Assembly: GCF_041146395.1 (NCBI RefSeq)
Contig: NC_090986.1
Location: 46,164,001-46,228,000 of the forward strand
Reading direction: 5' to 3'
Length of the DNA: 64,000 bases
Origin: Eulemur rufifrons
Taxonomy: Eukaryota; Chordata; Mammalia; Primates; Lemuridae
Position numbers and translations under genes: made by a program. Positions 39,549 through 49,388 of this stretch are shown piece by piece; the first letter of the stretch is position 1; each line of letters begins with the position of its first letter. The notes beneath the pieces are model-generated. The model made no database searches and was not told the DNA's origin. It saw nothing but the letters and a program-made list of their open reading frames with translations.

Positions 39549-40133
39549 ATGGCGACCCCAGCCTCAGCCCCAGACACATGAGCTTTGGTGGCAGACTTTA
39601 TAGGCTATAAGCTGAGACAGAAGGGTTATGTCTGTAAAACTGGCCCAGAGAAGGGCCCAGCAGCTGACCCGCTGCATCGAGCCATGCGGGCAGCTGGAGA
39701 TGAGTTCGAGACCCACTTCCAGTGTACCTCCTCTGGTCTGGTGGCTCAGCTACATGTGACCCCCCAGCTCAGCCCAGCAGTGCTTCACCCAGGTCGCCAA
39801 TGAGTTTTTCCAGGGGGGGGGCCCAATTGGGGCTGCCTTGTGGCCTTCTTCGTCTTTGGGGCTGCATTATGTGCTGACAGTGTCAACAGGGAGATAGAGC
39901 CACTAGTGGGACAAGTGCAGGAGTGGATGGTGGCCTACCCAGAGACACGGCTGACCGACTGGATCCACAGCAGTGGGGGCTGGGCAGAGTTCACAGCTCT
40001 CTATGGGGACATGGCCCTGGAGGAGGCACGGCATCAAAGAGAGAGAAACTGGGCATGAATAAAAACAATGCTGATGGGGGCCATAGCACTGAGGACCCTG
40101 TTAATTATAGGGGCCTTCTTCGCTAGCAAGTAA
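39549..40133 (+). pseudogene. BCL2L2: Intron-less BCL2L2 (Bcl-w) retrocopy inside the provirus, disabled
   Basis: A near-complete coding copy, start codon to stop, of Bcl-w, a mitochondrial anti-apoptotic BCL-2 relative that binds BH3-only proteins. It opens MATPASAPDT and keeps the BH4 stretch (GYKLRQKGYVC, codons ~20-29), the BH3 core (AMRAAGDEFE), the BH1 stretch (VAFFVFGAALC), BH2 (DWIHSSGGWAEF) and a hydrophobic tail ending GAFFASK. No intron interrupts the GGW/AEF border (39983/39984), where BCL-2 family genes usually have one, so it derives from spliced mRNA. Breaks: TGA at codon 11 (39579-39581); a +1 shift in a C-run (39760-39765); a +2 shift in a G-run (39813-39821), which together restore frame after ~55 bases; and TGA at 40056-40058. 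Total length is 585 nt, three more than I recall for the parent CDS. It cannot make Bcl-w as it stands. There is no A-tail. Identity is from memory of Bcl-w and is very strong. Confidence 0.92.
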
Positions 40134-40322
40134 AACAGTTCCAGGGCCAGGTGGGGCTAGGTATGGCCCTTAAAATAGAGTAAATGTTTAGACAGGCGTA
40201 AAACAGGGATAGACAAAAAAGATGATATATAAAAAACATATACACAGAAAAGCTGTTAAGACAAACCCTGGCCCTGATGGGCAACTTCACAGATCCTGGT
40301 TATATACAACATGTCTTCCCCT
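40134..40322 (+). other. Segment between BCL2L2 stop and 3' LTR stub, origin unclear
   Basis: The first ~45 bases ('ccagggccaggtggggcta') may be BCL2L2 3' UTR. The rest is A-rich and then ends 'ctggccctgatgggcaactt' and 'atatacaacatgtcttcccc'. One frame is open from about 40250 into the LTR stub. No retroviral polypurine tract and no A-tail are visible, and I recognise no protein. Confidence 0.4.
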
Positions 40323-40359
40323 CTTTAGGTGGTCATTTCTCACATCTTAGGCTATAACA
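40323..40359 (+). mobile_element. 3' LTR remnant (last 37 bases of U5)
   Basis: It matches 37665-37701 of the 5' LTR with two differences (G to A and C to T), from CTTTAGGTGGTCATTTCT to GGCTATAACA, and ends in CA directly before AGGAG. U3, R and the start of U5 are missing, so a deletion ending at 40322 removed most of this LTR or it was never complete. Confidence 0.75.
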
Positions 40360-40364
40360 AGGAG

Positions 40365-43300
40365 GAAGAATGGTAATATGAGAGGGAATAAGTTCAGATT
40401 TAAATAAGCGAGTTTTAATTGTCAATTGAACATTCAGGTTAATGCTTGCTGGTTGAGTCAAATCACCTCACAGTGATGTCCAAGTTCCAAATTATTTCTG
40501 TAATGGATTTTTGCTATTATGACTGGGAATAAATATGCTATCAGCTGGATCTGGGATAAATCATTTGGAAATAGATATTTGGTTGGTTCTTATGCAAAGA
40601 TGTTTCTGAAAGACCATAAATATTTATGATGATGATGAATTTATGCATTGAATTTGAGATGTGATATTGAATATATTTCTGCATATATATTGTGTATTTT
40701 CAGACTTCAATACTGAATAAATTATTTTAAACAATTAATAGAGATACTAATGACAGTAAATGATCAATCACTTAAATAGTTCTTTTATGGGGCCTTTCCC
40801 TCTGTATTGGTACCCAACAAGAGGTATAGACATTTTTGCTGAATTCCTACAAGTTTATGACTTAGCAGGTGTATGAAGCCCTCAAGTGACTGCACATGTG
40901 GTAACTGAGTAAAGCCTGATATAACTGATAAAAGCAAATTTTGTTGAACATGACTTGAGCAATTAATTAAGTCCTTAAGAAAATAATAGGACCTTAAACT
41001 GGACTCTGAAATTGGGTCATATTTTAATAGAGTCCAAGAGGGAAGAGGAATCAATGATAGTGGGGAGGGGAGTGGAGATAGAGAGAGAGAGAATATGATG
41101 CTTGGATGAAGAAAATACCATGATCTATGCCAACAAGAAGAGAGGGATGAGAAGAGCTAAAATGTAAAATACAGAATAATACGCTTGCATATTGGGGAAA
41201 GTGAATGAATGGATAATATAGAGTCGTATTATGGAATTTTTGGCATATTTTTCTGAAGATGTTTAATTATGTCTTTCAAACTAAAGCAAACTAATACACA
41301 CTCTTAAATATAGTCTAAACATCAATAAATCAAGGAAGATGTTCTGGGAGACAGGGATGATGGTAGACTTAAGTAGAACAGGTTAGTGGTGAGTGAAATT
41401 GATGGTCTAGGACTTATGATAGCACCCTGAACAAAGCAGGTGCTGACTAAATATTTGCTGAATGAATGATTAAAGGTCCAGAGCCCAAATAGGATGCAAC
41501 GAAATTGTTCAGGATGAAGGCGATGTTCATATAGGGCACAAGATCACTTATTTCCATTTTAAAAATTCTGAGCTTTCAAACTAAGGAACAATAAACCCTT
41601 GTTAAATAAATAAAAAATAATCATAAATTATGGCAGCACAAAACCCATTTCACTTGTCGCCAATAAGAACTATCATTTGGGTTAATTTTTATGAGCTCTA
41701 CTTGTTTGATTATGTCATTATTCTTGTCTATTTGTACTATCAGCTTAGCCAATTATGATTCATCTTAAGGCATCTGTATTCAGAATAAAATTAATGAACC
41801 TGCTTCTTATTGCATGTACAGTTTCTTCTTGTTTCCTCAAATGCTTGAGGAGGAATCATTCAGATGTATCTGATGTGAGCTTAAGTACGTCATTTGTGTT
41901 TCCTTTTGAAATTAGAGCACTGGAAGAGAATCTACAGTGATTTTCCATTTATTTTAAAATATAAATTATATCCTCAAATAATTTGACCAGAATAATGAGT
42001 ATGTCAGTAGAATGGACTGGGAGATATTATATTTCAGTTTCTTAAAATTTCACGATTCAATTCTTTACCAAAATTATTTTCAACTGAAGCTAATGGGACT
42101 TTATATGTAATATGAGGAACTATCTAATCTTGGGTGATAAATTTCTTTCAGATTTCATATTGATAGTCTGACTATGGTTGAGCTGGTTCCTGTAGTAGAA
42201 GTTAAGACTGTTCCAATCACAGCAGATACTGAAATAGTCACTGATCAAGTGCTGTGAGTCTTGGTGAATGAACCAATTAGTATTGCCAAGTTTTCAACAT
42301 AATTGTCCATTTTTCCTTCTCTGTATCTTTGAACATACACAAAATCTGAAAGGGGAAAATATATAAAAAACCTCTTTAGGCGTGAGCCAGTTGCTGCTTT
42401 CTCGTGTAAAGTTGTACAGCCTAACCCATGAGCTCACTATTTATTGTGTTGCCACAAAATTCTGTGATAACTGAACTCTCTTCTTTCACCAGCACCTTAT
42501 ATTGACTATTAAACAGGCTCAGGGTTTATTTAGCACTAAGTGTGATCATTGTTTCCCTGTGGCATGTATTAGAAACTGCTTAATGCAAATACCTGAAATT
42601 ATTTTATTTGTTTCAGATCTATTTATAAGACATTGAAGTAGAAATCATTTTTTCCCACAGCTTATGAGATATGATAATATTTTATTATTCATGTTTTTCA
42701 TTTTGCCAAGCACAAAACTTGAAAAACCATGTATGAAATTGTCACCTATTCTCTAAGGACTGTCACTTCTAATAGGCATCAAGTTTGCTTTATAGATTCA
42801 AATTCTGTGAGTTGATTTTTTTAGCATAAGATCCAGTAGCAAAACAAAATTTTGAAATACTATGAAATAATACGAAGTATATGAAATTTTGTCAATTTGT
42901 CATGAATGTGAGAATGTTTTCATAACCATAGTAGCCCAAGGATATAGTGCTAAAAGAGATAGTATTTTCTTTGGTCTATAGTAAATTTAAATTTATCTTT
43001 ATTTAAGCATTTGTTCAATATTACATTGCATTCTGCAATTGACACCCTGACCAGATGAAAGATATAGATTGTTATGCTTTCCACAGTTTCTTTTAGTTAC
43101 CTTTTCTTTCACACTATGTTTTCATTAATGCAGTATTACTCTTATTTAAGGAGTAGTTTATTTCATAGTTTTTTTTCTTATTTCTAGCCACTGATATCAT
43201 AGGAATGTGTTTAATTTATATTTCCTTAACTATTTCACTTTATGGTATTTTAGAAGGCTGTCTATGACACAAATATTTAAAATGTAAACATATTCTGGCT

Positions 43301-44105
43301 TTTACTATAAAATTAGAGTGTATGCCATTATGTAATAAGAGTAGGTCATGCAGCAAAAATAAATCCATGCATTTGATTTTGTTTGTTTGTGCATTGTAAA
43401 AGTTGATTACAATGTTAAGGCAGTATCTATACATTCAAAATAGTGCAGATATTCGTGGCAAGAATTCTAGACAAGGGAATATTTACTTGACATATTAGTT
43501 AATTTATCCATAAAAAAGACAATTTTACTTGAATGACATGAAAATTTATTCTGTTTTCTTATTTATGAGGTTGTAAAAAGAATGCAAAATCTAGACACTT
43601 GAATAATGCATTCTATTTTTATGAAAAGACTTTCAGAGAATTATTATCTGGAATACTTTTAGCATCGTAATTTACAATTTATTGCAAACATTTGAAATAA
43701 AATCATATAAACATTCCTGGAAACCTGAAGTTTGAGGAACGTTTCTGTATAGGTACGTAGAATTAAAACACTCATCAATATTTTCCTGTTGCTAAATAGG
43801 TGGCTGCTTTGAGCATGTGGTTGAATTTATCAAACCATCAATAATCAGATTATGTGTATTATAACAAATTTAATGGTCATTTACAATAAATACTGTTTTG
43901 ATAAATTCATTATTTTTTCCTAACCAAAGTGAAGTTAGCAATAAAGCCAATGGTACTTTAAGAAGAATATTTAAAAAGGTAATAATAATGCTTTCAAACA
44001 TATAATTGCAAGTAATATATTTATTCTAATCTAAAGTTCATGACATTTCTGGCAGCTAGAATGCCCTAAAAATTATTATCAATAGTTCTAGCTATGCAAG
44101 GCTAA
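40365..44105. other. AT-rich intron, no gene seen
   Basis: Unique AT-rich sequence. About 41405-41472 carries a decayed L2/MIR-type 3' end ('aggtgctgactaaatatttg', then TGAATGAATGA), and a short GA tract lies at 41075-41091. No exon. Confidence 0.5.
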
Positions 44106-44119
44106 ATTATTCTGAATTT

Positions 44120-44458
44120 TTTTTTTTTTTTTTTTTTTTTTGTTGAGACAGAGTCTCACTTTGTTGCCCAGGCTAGAGTGAGTGCCGTGGCGTCAGCTTA
44201 GCTCACAGCAACCTCAGACTCCTGGGCTTAAGCGATCCTACTGCCTCAGCCTCCCAAGTAGCTGGGACTACAGGCATGCGCCACTATGCCCGGCTAATTT
44301 TTTCTATATAGATTTTTAGTTGTCCATATAATGTCTTTCTATTTTTAGTAGAGACGGGGTCTCGCTCAGGCTGGTCTCGAACTCCTGACCTTGAGCAATC
44401 CACCCGCCTCGGCCTCCCAGAGTGCTAGGATTACAGGCGTGAGCCACCGCGCCCGGCC
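44120..44458 (-). mobile_element. Alu: Alu SINE, full-length, strepsirrhine type
   Basis: T-run, GAGACAGAGTCTCACTTTG, right arm, lemur-type linker ('tagttgtccatataatgtc') and left arm ending GCGCCCGGCC. Flanked by TCTGAATTTTT (from 44111 and 44459). Well preserved, so comparatively young. Confidence 0.95.
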
Positions 44459-44469
44459 TCTGAATTTTT

Positions 44470-46085
44470 ATATATAGTAAAGAACAAAGATTATAGAGAA
44501 ATTTTCCTATACATTTCTTGGCCATGTTTGATTCTGCAGCTACCAGGTTGCCCCATAATTCATCAGTCACTATTTAGTCACAAAGAAAACTAACACAGTT
44601 ATAGGGAGACAGAGCATATCTGCAAAGTGACTGCCTAGCTGACAGACTTGCTAAAAAAGGAACACATTGCCTGCAGCAAAGTGCTATGTACTGTGTACCT
44701 TATTTATCCTAATATTTGTATATAAATAAACCAAAACACTGGAAATATTTGATTCATTTGGGAATGCATATGAGAGGACAAAAATAAATTATTTTTTAGT
44801 TTGTTGTCATATATGATAGAAATTTTTTCTTTTCTCCAGGTTACCTAATTATAAAGCATCTTACTATTTTATTTTTCTTACTCAGAGACATTTTCCTGTA
44901 ATAATTGTATTATAGTTTCCTGTGTTTAACTCAAGGAATCCTTAAATTTTAACTTTTTAAGATCTCAAATTTTTTTCCCCAACATTTACCCATCTCCCAG
45001 CCTACAATATCTGGACTCAGTAATACTTGAAGTGAGAATTTATAACATTAATATAACATCCATTATAAAGTCTACTTAATTATGTTTCCTCTTGATAATC
45101 CCCATAGGTTCAAGTTATTTTGCCCATTACCTTCATCGAGATGTTCATGTTAGTGTTAACTTTTAACATAATATTGCAAACAGCAAGTTCTATTATAAGC
45201 TGTAAAAAGACAGTATCTCAATATTTTTTATTGTATGTACTTAAATTTTGCCTGATATATAGAAAAAATATATATTAAATATGAAATAAAATAATGGATA
45301 CTTACAATTTCAATAATATAATATGGTTTCATATTTAAATTGTAATCGCTTACAGAGTAATCCATACCAAAATCTAGCCATTATTTCTACTAAGTTTTGC
45401 ATAGTATAAACTGTTGAAATACTTTCTGGAACACTTAAGCATACAGAAGAATGGCAATGAGAGTAAGTTTTCAGTCTACTTGATTTTATTCTTTGAGCAG
45501 TACATTCATTGAGTTTGCAATTTATTTGTAACCACTGTTGGTGATATGTGTTTAATGTTGAATTCCTATAAGACTATAAAATAAGTATTTTAGTAAGCAA
45601 TCTGACTTTATGATACCTTTTCCAGTATGAAAGAACACCACTTACACAGAGCCTTAGAATTTCCTCTGTAGAGAAAAGAAACAAGAAAATATTTATGATT
45701 CCAGTGCTTGAGCTGGGTTATTTTAAAGCAGCCTTTGCAGTGCAGTAAAATGGTTGGGCTTATGTTGAGTTTATATCATAATAGCTTTGAATTAGTATGC
45801 ATAATAAGATAAGGCTCTTGAAGCAAGTTTTGAAGAGCAGACTGTAGTCTTGCTAGCTATTTTTGTGCGTTCACAGTGTCATCCCCCAGAAGAAAATATT
45901 TCCTGGATAAAAAATTATTTTGTTTGTTTTCACTATAATTTAACACAGGGCCAAAGAAGCATGCCCTGTACCATTTCCTAGACATATTCTAAGGAGACAG
46001 AAATTTTCTTTCTACGTATAAAGTGAGGAGGGTTTAGCTTTTTATTCTTGTATATTATGATGTTTCATATTTAAAAAGAGAAGAA
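44470..46085. other. AT-rich intron, no gene seen
   Basis: Unique AT-rich sequence. No exon or recognised repeat. Confidence 0.5.
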
Positions 46086-46087
46086 AA

Positions 46088-46172
46088 TATATATGTGTGT
46101 GTATGTATATATATGTGTGTGTGTATGTATATATGTGTATATGTGTATATGTGTGTATGTATATATATATAT
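46088..46172. repeat. Compound (TG)n/(TA)n microsatellite
   Basis: Alternating TATATGTGTG and TGTATATATG blocks over ~85 bases, all purine/pyrimidine alternation. Confidence 0.95.
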
Positions 46173-46319
46173 TTTTTGAGTCAAATTATCCAGAAAATCA
46201 ACAATTTTTTATAAGGAACTGGCAACAGGTGCCTGGGTGGCACTCAAAGGTGGTTAATAAAATTATGGCCAAATTGTAGTCATGAAATGGATTCTTTACT
46301 AGAAAGCCTAAGAATTTGT

Positions 46320-46465
46320 ATAGACTGAATGTTTGTGTCCCACTGAAAATCGTATGTTGCAGTCCTAACCCTCAATGTGACAGTATTTGGAGGTGGAGCC
46401 TTTGGAAGGCAATTAGGTTTAGAAAAAGTCATTAGTGTCATCAGTGGAAATGAAATACAAACACA
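46320..46465 (+). mobile_element. MaLR-type LTR fragment (MST-like)
   Basis: 'gactgaatgtttgtgtccca', 'aaaatcgtatgttgcagtcc', 'ctcaatgtgacagtatttgg' and 'aggtggagcctttggaag' are the opening phrases of a mammalian MaLR LTR. The 3' half is missing. Confidence 0.7.
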
Positions 46466-46887
46466 AATCATGGTATCCATAAACAAGAAATGGTTACAAG
46501 TAATAACTTAAAAGTACATAACACTAGGTAGCAATGGTGATGATGAAGTTAATTTGTCAAAATGGTTAAGAGTAAGCCATAGCTAAGATATTTTACATAA
46601 TATTGTGTCCATAAAAAGGAAAACATTATTTGAGTACAGTATACCTTGGTCATTTTATTTCATATTAACAAACTTTATTTTTTAACATTTAAAACACATT
46701 GAACGTTATATTCATTTATATCTATTTTATATATAAAATAAGAATCCAATAAAATTTATAAATATTTCAATTACCAATATTTGTAATTTTTCTTACTCAG
46801 ACATTGAAAAATTATTCAAGAATATGATTAATTAATCAATTAATATTAGTCTATTTTCTTAAAGTTGTCTAAAGAAATAAAAATCAT

Positions 46888-47190
46888 GGCCGGGAGCAAT
46901 GGCTCACGCCTATAATGCTAGCACTATGGGAGGGCGAAGCAGGAGGAACGCTTGAGCTCAGGAGTTAGAAACCAGTCTGAGCAAGAGCAAGACCCCCTCT
47001 CCACTAAAATAGAAAAAATTATCAGTAGTATGCACCTGAAATCCCAGCTACTTGAGATGCTGAGGCAGGAGGATCGCTGATCCCAGGAGTTGGAGGTTGC
47101 AGTGAGCTATGATGACACCACTGCATTCCACCTAGGGTGACAGTGCAAGACTCTGTCTCAAAAATATAAATAAATAAATAAAATACGATC
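46888..47190 (+). mobile_element. Alu: Alu SINE, full-length but diverged
   Basis: GGCCGGGAGCAATGGCTCAC through both arms to an A-rich, TAAA-repeating tail. The central linker is shortened compared with the other Alus here. A 13-bp duplication AAATAAAAATCAT flanks it (46875-46887 and 47191-47203). It carries many substitutions, so it is an older copy. Confidence 0.93.
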
Positions 47191-47203
47191 AAATAAAAAT
47201 CAT

Positions 47204-49198
47204 AATAAAAGCCAACACATTAAGACCCCTTTGATATGTAACACTAATAGGAATTCTCAAGATAAAACCTCAATAGAAGATATCACTTATTGAAATTTAA
47301 TGTAACCCATTTTGTATTTTGGTAATCTTAAACTATTTATTAAGTTAATTATAACTTAGCAAACCCATATCACTAATGTACATTTTTTAAAGTTTAATAT
47401 ATAAGAAATTAAACATGAGTGTAGTATTTATTAAAATATTGTGCTAACATTATTTTCACAAGATAAAATAAAAATGAAGACAGAGTTGTCTGTCAGTTAA
47501 AATTAATCCATTTTAATTAGTCAAGTCAGCTAAATATCCAGAATAGTATATGAACTCATTTTAATATAAATTACCCTCTGCATTCATGTAACAAAATTGC
47601 ACATTTTTGAATCTGTGTCATGAACTTACTTATCTAAAACATAAGCCATTACCTAAACTCCCAGTTTAACTTTTTGATTATGTTATACTTTTCCAAAGAA
47701 AAACGTGGAAAAGAAGGACATACATTTTGAGTTTTTCTCCTATATTTATAATTTTCTAACTATTTATCTGGGTAAGATGTTTTTAGTGTGTGTTCAGAAT
47801 GAAAGAATGTTTTTTTTAAGATCAACTAATCCACAATTTTCCCAAAAGAAATAAAAAAGAAGAGGGGAAGAAAAAGAATTAATGAGAGCCTGCTTTATAT
47901 ATTTAATACATATGTGTGTGTGTGTGTGTGTGTGTGCAAGAAAAAAAAATTGACACACAGATGACCAAGAGTCATTATATTCTAATTTAGTGTTCAAAAT
48001 AAAAGAGGGTAGTAAGGTAGCTGGGGTTTGGTTTGCAAAAAGGGGAAACAGAGCAAAGAATGCAACTAAACATCTTCACTTACTCCAAAGCATCTGGTAA
48101 TTCTAACACATTACACTCCCTTTTCAATCTTATAGCTATTCTGTTATATTTCTCATTTCTTATACATGGGTATATTATGTGTTTTTATATTCTTCCTGGC
48201 ACCTCTAACAGGAATAGAGAGGCTAAATAAATTCATTTAATTAAGATTCAAATTATAGTGTTAAAATTAATTGTATGCTGTCATCATATATTAATTTATT
48301 GACTCAATAAACATTTGTGTATAGATATGGTGTGGTTTCTTATCCATGTCTAAGAAAACATCAGTGAGTATATGTTAAATTTTCCATTCATTAATTTTCT
48401 AAATGTATGGGACAGATTTTACTGTCATTCAAAATGAAACAGGATCCATTAAAAAAGAAAAAGTGAGACTGAAAGAATCAATGAGGGACAGAGTAAAAGG
48501 AGAAAAATGATACTTTGGATGTATTCAAAGAAATATGTACAAAAGAATTTGCAGAGGAAAAAACCTATTGTAGCAAAAGAGAGACGTAATATAGTGTAAA
48601 ACTACTGGCTTCATTCTATTGTTCTTTCAGGTGCTAAATTTTTGGTATAAAATTTTCACTATTGGAGACTATTACTTTGCCTGATATTACAATGTCTCAG
48701 TTGCTTGCATACTTAGATGTTAAGAGTAATTTTGTTTTCATTTTCATCAAGTTATTTTGAATTTGAAAGGGGTTTAAACTATACTTGGAACAACTTAAAT
48801 TAAATATATGAATACTTATGATAGGTCTGTTATGACCTAATTTGTTCAAAGTTACTTTTTAATTTCCTTCACCAAATGTGTTTATAGCCAACATAGGCAA
48901 CTATACTTGATTTACAAACAGCTTTTGTAATAAAAAGAAGCAGAAAAAGTGATCTACAGTAAAACATTTTTACTCCATATAGTAAAATAACAAATAATAT
49001 CAAAAATAATATTTATTTTGTCTCTCTTGAAAGCCATGCATTTTACTCATTTTTATTTGTCAGTGTAATAAATTCTTACTTCTGCTCCGTCTCGAGAAAG
49101 GGGTGATATCAGTGACATTAAACTTCTAATTTTAAGTACTAACATCATAATGCTCATTCCTTTACAAAGCATTATTAACAGTGACTGTGTATTATTCA
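47204..49198. other. AT-rich intron before the kelch exon, with a (TG)n tract
   Basis: A (TG)n run of about 12 units lies at 47912-47936. The rest is unique AT-rich sequence with no other exon seen. Confidence 0.55.
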
Positions 49199-49201
49199 CA
49201 G

Positions 49202-49388
49202 ATATTAGCTGACCTCGAAAACCATGCATTATTTAAGAATGATCTGGAATGTCAAAAGCTGATTTTGGAAGCAATGAAATATCATCTATTGCCAGAAAGA
49301 AGAACTTTAATGCAAAGTCCAAGAACTAAACCCAGAAAATCTACAGTTGGAACTCTGTATGCTGTAGGAGGAATGGACAACAACAAAG
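49202..49388 (+). CDS. KLHL1: KLHL1 internal coding exon (end of BACK to first kelch blade)
   Basis: A 187-nt exon encoding [18 protein letters not shown] onward through a KYHLLPERR segment, a basic [10 protein letters not shown] linker and [10 protein letters not shown], the first strands of a kelch repeat with its Gly-Gly pair. It enters in phase 0 after ATTCACAG (acceptor AG at 49200-49201) and leaves in phase 1, splitting a Gly codon at G|GTATAT. It therefore joins the exon ending at 23144 without changing frame. The acceptor has a poor pyrimidine tract, so splicing may lean on exon signals. Kelch repeats form the beta-propeller that binds actin or substrates. The basic linker with the AVGGMD start is shared by KLHL1, KLHL4 and KLHL5; the [20 protein letters not shown] wording favours KLHL1. 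The rest of the propeller must lie downstream of this window. Confidence 0.93.

Larger units (their letters stand above)
37204..40364 (+). mobile_element. Defective class I-type endogenous retrovirus carrying BCL2L2
   Basis: The 5-bp duplication AGGAG (37204-37208 and 40360-40364) immediately flanks sequence that starts TG and ends CA, the mark of integrase-made insertion. Order inside: 5' LTR, tRNA-Thr(UGU)-type primer site, leader with splice donor, short gag start, intron-less BCL2L2 copy, ~190 bases of unknown origin, and a 37-base 3' LTR remnant. Most of gag and all recognisable pol and env are absent. At 3.2 kb it is much shorter than a complete provirus (usually 7-9 kb). The Thr primer site, the MGQ-type gag start and the LTR layout suggest a gammaretrovirus-like (class I) element. 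The host gene inside makes this resemble an oncogene-transducing retrovirus; the alternatives are set out in the findings. Confidence 0.8.
23145..49201 (+). other. KLHL1: KLHL1 intron (26,057 bp) between the two exons
   Basis: Bounded by GTAATT at the 5' end and ATTCACAG at the 3' end, joining phase 0 to phase 0. The intron holds MIR, L2, L1, Alu, LTR and microsatellite sequence and the BCL2L2-bearing provirus at 37.2-40.4 kb. I see no other exon that would keep the KLHL frame. The great length and high AT content fit a gene in a gene-poor region, as known for human KLHL1. Confidence 0.85.

Noticed and set aside
39585..40126. Separate short open frames as independent genes
   Set aside because: They are pieces of one BCL2L2 copy divided by two frameshifts and two stops.
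46097..46279. 60-codon open frame
   Set aside because: A read-through of the TG/TA microsatellite giving alternating Tyr, Val, Cys and Met residues.
22932..49388. Assignment of the exons to KLHL4 or KLHL5 instead of KLHL1
   Set aside because: The three are close paralogs, but the wording of both exons ([36 protein letters not shown]) fits KLHL1 best as I recall it, and the very large AT-rich intron agrees. A protein alignment would settle it.
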